This document shows positions 62,813 to 64,000 of a DNA stretch of 64,000 bases, piece after piece. The stretch's first letter is position 1; each line of letters begins with the position of its first letter. The stretch comes from Shimia sp. (lineage in GTDB: Bacteria; Pseudomonadota; Alphaproteobacteria; Rhodobacterales; Rhodobacteraceae): positions 1-64,000 of the forward strand of contig NZ_JAKVCW010000004.1 in assembly GCF_022448905.1 (NCBI RefSeq). The letters are read 5' to 3'. The translations under genes were made by a program, and so were the position numbers. The notes below the pieces were generated by a model, which was not told where the DNA came from, made no database searches, and saw nothing but the letters and a program-made list of their open reading frames with translations.

Positions 62813-63352
62813 ATGAAATTGGACACCATCGTCAATCAGCCTGTTATTGAAGCAGAGCGTTTTGTTTTGCGCCCGCTGCGCCGGTCTGACCAGGGGCTGA
62901 TCGAGATGCACACCGCGGATCGGGAGTTGGCGCGACTGACCGCGTCGATCCCGCACCCTTTGCCGCCGGGCTATATCGAAGCCTTTATCAACCGCGCGCA
63001 ATCCGACGGACGTGTTCAGGACGTTTGGGCCTTTGACGGTAGTGCGGATGGCCAACCTGAAGTCATGGGCCTGATCGGTTTGACCCGCATTGATGAGGGG
63101 CAGGTCGAGATCGCCTATTGGATCGGCAAAGCCTTCCGCAACACTGGGTTGGCCTCAGAAGCGGTCCGAGCGATGATTGCGGCCAACCCGCTCAACAGCA
63201 CAACGATCTTTGCCTCAGTGTTTCAGGACAACCCGGCCTCGGCCCGCGTGCTCACCAACTGCGGGTTCCAGTACCTTGGCGACGCCGAAAGCTTCTCTCT
63301 GGCGCGTGATGCGACTGTTCCAACCTGGACGTATAGTTTGAAACTGGATTGA
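62813..63352 (+). CDS. GNAT-family N-acetyltransferase (RimJ-like)
   Basis: About 179 residues from ATG 62813, which has GAGGAGGAG upstream. ERFVLRPLRRSDQGLIEMH, the acetyl-CoA motif IGKAFRNTGLASEAVRAMI and NPASARVLTNCGFQYLG are typical of the RimJ/RimL branch. Substrate unknown. It is followed by a second, distinct GNAT gene after four bases. Confidence 0.87.
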   Translation: MKLDTIVNQPVIEAERFVLRPLRRSDQGLIEMHTADRELARLTASIPHPLPPGYIEAFINRAQSDGRVQDVWAFDGSADGQPEVMGLIGLTRIDEGQVEIAYWIGKAFRNTGLASEAVRAMIAANPLNSTTIFASVFQDNPASARVLTNCGFQYLGDAESFSLARDATVPTWTYSLKLD

Positions 63353-63356
63353 TGCG

Positions 63357-63896
63357 ATGGACATCAAAACACAGCGGCTGGTTCTGCGCCAACTCTGCCC
63401 AGACGACGCTGGTTGGATTACAGAAGAAATCGCCAAGCCTGAGGTTCACCAATGGCTGACCTCGGTGCCTTGTCCTTTTCAGCGCGCACATGCCCGGGAG
63501 TTTATTGCGAGTTTTGCTGCTGAACCCGGCGCACGCATCATCGTTGAAAACGGTCGTCGGATCGGCCTGGTGTCAGTAAAACCAACCTCGCAATCCGCTG
63601 GGGAAAATGAAACTAGCCCGGAACTTGGATATTGGCTGGTGCAATCGGCTTGGGCGCGCGGGATTATGACAGAAGCTTCTAGCGCGCTAATTGATTGGTA
63701 CTTCCAAAACTTCGACCAATCCGTAGGGTCTGGTTGGGTTGAGGGCAACGCAAGGTCAGAACAGGTTTTAAGTAAACTGGGCTTTATTCCGACGGGAGAA
63801 ACGCGCCCTGAACCGTCACCCTTCAAAGGCGCTGACGTGCCGGTCGTGCGCGCAGAGCTAACCAAAGCGGCCTGGGCCGCCCGACATCATCCTTGA
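63357..63896 (+). CDS. GNAT-family N-acetyltransferase
   Basis: 179 residues. RLVLRQLCPDDAGWITEEI, GYWLVQSAWARGIMTEASSA and GNARSEQVLSKLGFIPTG mark the RimJ-type GNAT fold. It is divergent from the gene before, so recent duplication is not evident. Both lie between L27 and obgE, as in related genomes. Confidence 0.87.
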   Translation: MDIKTQRLVLRQLCPDDAGWITEEIAKPEVHQWLTSVPCPFQRAHAREFIASFAAEPGARIIVENGRRIGLVSVKPTSQSAGENETSPELGYWLVQSAWARGIMTEASSALIDWYFQNFDQSVGSGWVEGNARSEQVLSKLGFIPTGETRPEPSPFKGADVPVVRAELTKAAWAARHHP

Positions 63897-63950
63897 GAAC
63901 CTCGCAATTCCCCGTTATTCGGCTGGAAACGCAAACCGAAAGTGACCTCT

Positions 63951-64000
63951 ATGAAATTCTTAGACCTTGCCAAAGTCTACATCCGTTCCGGCGGCGGCGG
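63951..64000 (+). CDS. obgE: GTPase ObgE/CgtA, first codons only
   Basis: The ATG at 63951 starts KFLDLAKVYIRSGGGG, the strongly conserved N-terminus of the Obg fold; the window ends after about 16 codons. Obg is a ribosome-associated GTPase. Its position after L21-L27 is the standard synteny. Confidence 0.92.
   Translation, partial: MKFLDLAKVYIRSGGG

Overview
The window reads as chromosomal DNA of a marine Rhodobacteraceae (Roseobacter-group) alphaproteobacterium. The reasons are the moderately high GC, the gene order rplU-rpmA-LysE-GNAT-GNAT-obgE, an L21 protein with a long C-terminal extension, dimethylglycine-dehydrogenase-like oxidases, a TetR-linked phenylacetate (paa) cluster, a periplasmic nitrate reductase (nap) operon, and Fur/Mur-type and DUF2059 proteins typical of that group. 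This assignment is inference from protein families; no species is claimed.

Layout. 1-2850 is the decayed right end of an integrative element or prophage. It holds Rz/Rz1-like spanin remnants, a molybdopterin oxidoreductase, an unknown gene, a C-terminal stub of a phage-type adenine methylase, and the 3' half of a tRNA-Arg(CCG) that marks the attachment site. 3358-7338 is one very large RTX-repeat protein with a glycoside-hydrolase-like N-terminus. 7366-18770 is mostly on the minus strand: a MobA-like nucleotidyltransferase, a DMGDH-like oxidase, a Fur-family regulator, PhzF, an EEP nuclease, SelO, a nucleoside hydrolase, and the selenium pair selD (fused to a flavoprotein) and mnmH. 18852-29621 is a paa regulon: paaZ, paaI, paaK, paaR, paaABCDE and a 3-oxoadipyl-CoA thiolase. 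Two tandem outer-membrane-like paralogues sit in its middle.

30149-36411 is napFDAGHBC. Three of its seven genes carry a lesion: a +1 frameshift in napF, an in-frame TAG in napA, and an in-frame TGA in napG at an iron-sulfur cysteine. Behind it (36486-36687, minus strand) lies a chain of hairpins with CCTCCTCCC-type loops that resembles the anti-Shine-Dalgarno CcsR/cuckoo small RNAs of Rhodobacteraceae. 36897-42911 has a YihY protein, an acyl-CoA ligase, a TetR regulator flanked by paired operators, and a corrinoid/folate one-carbon cluster. 43216-46379 has Ppx/GppA, RlmE and an LpxL-like acyltransferase.

46598-53448 is an envelope-glycan locus combining nonulosonic (sialic-type) acid synthesis (neuA, neuC, neuB), the Kdo transferase waaA and three glycosyltransferases. 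53542-60041 has a GGDEF protein, an orphan histidine kinase, an MBL hydrolase, tRNA-Asn, a PpiC-HupE-hypothetical trio and tRNA-Ser. 60148-64000 ends in the L21/L27 operon and the first codons of obgE.

How genes work together: the paa genes form a complete route from phenylacetate to the thiolase step except paaF/G/H, with a shared TetR operator at both divergent promoters. The nap genes would form a periplasmic nitrate-reducing chain but look recently inactivated. neuABC, waaA and the acyltransferase point to a nonulosonate-decorated lipopolysaccharide.
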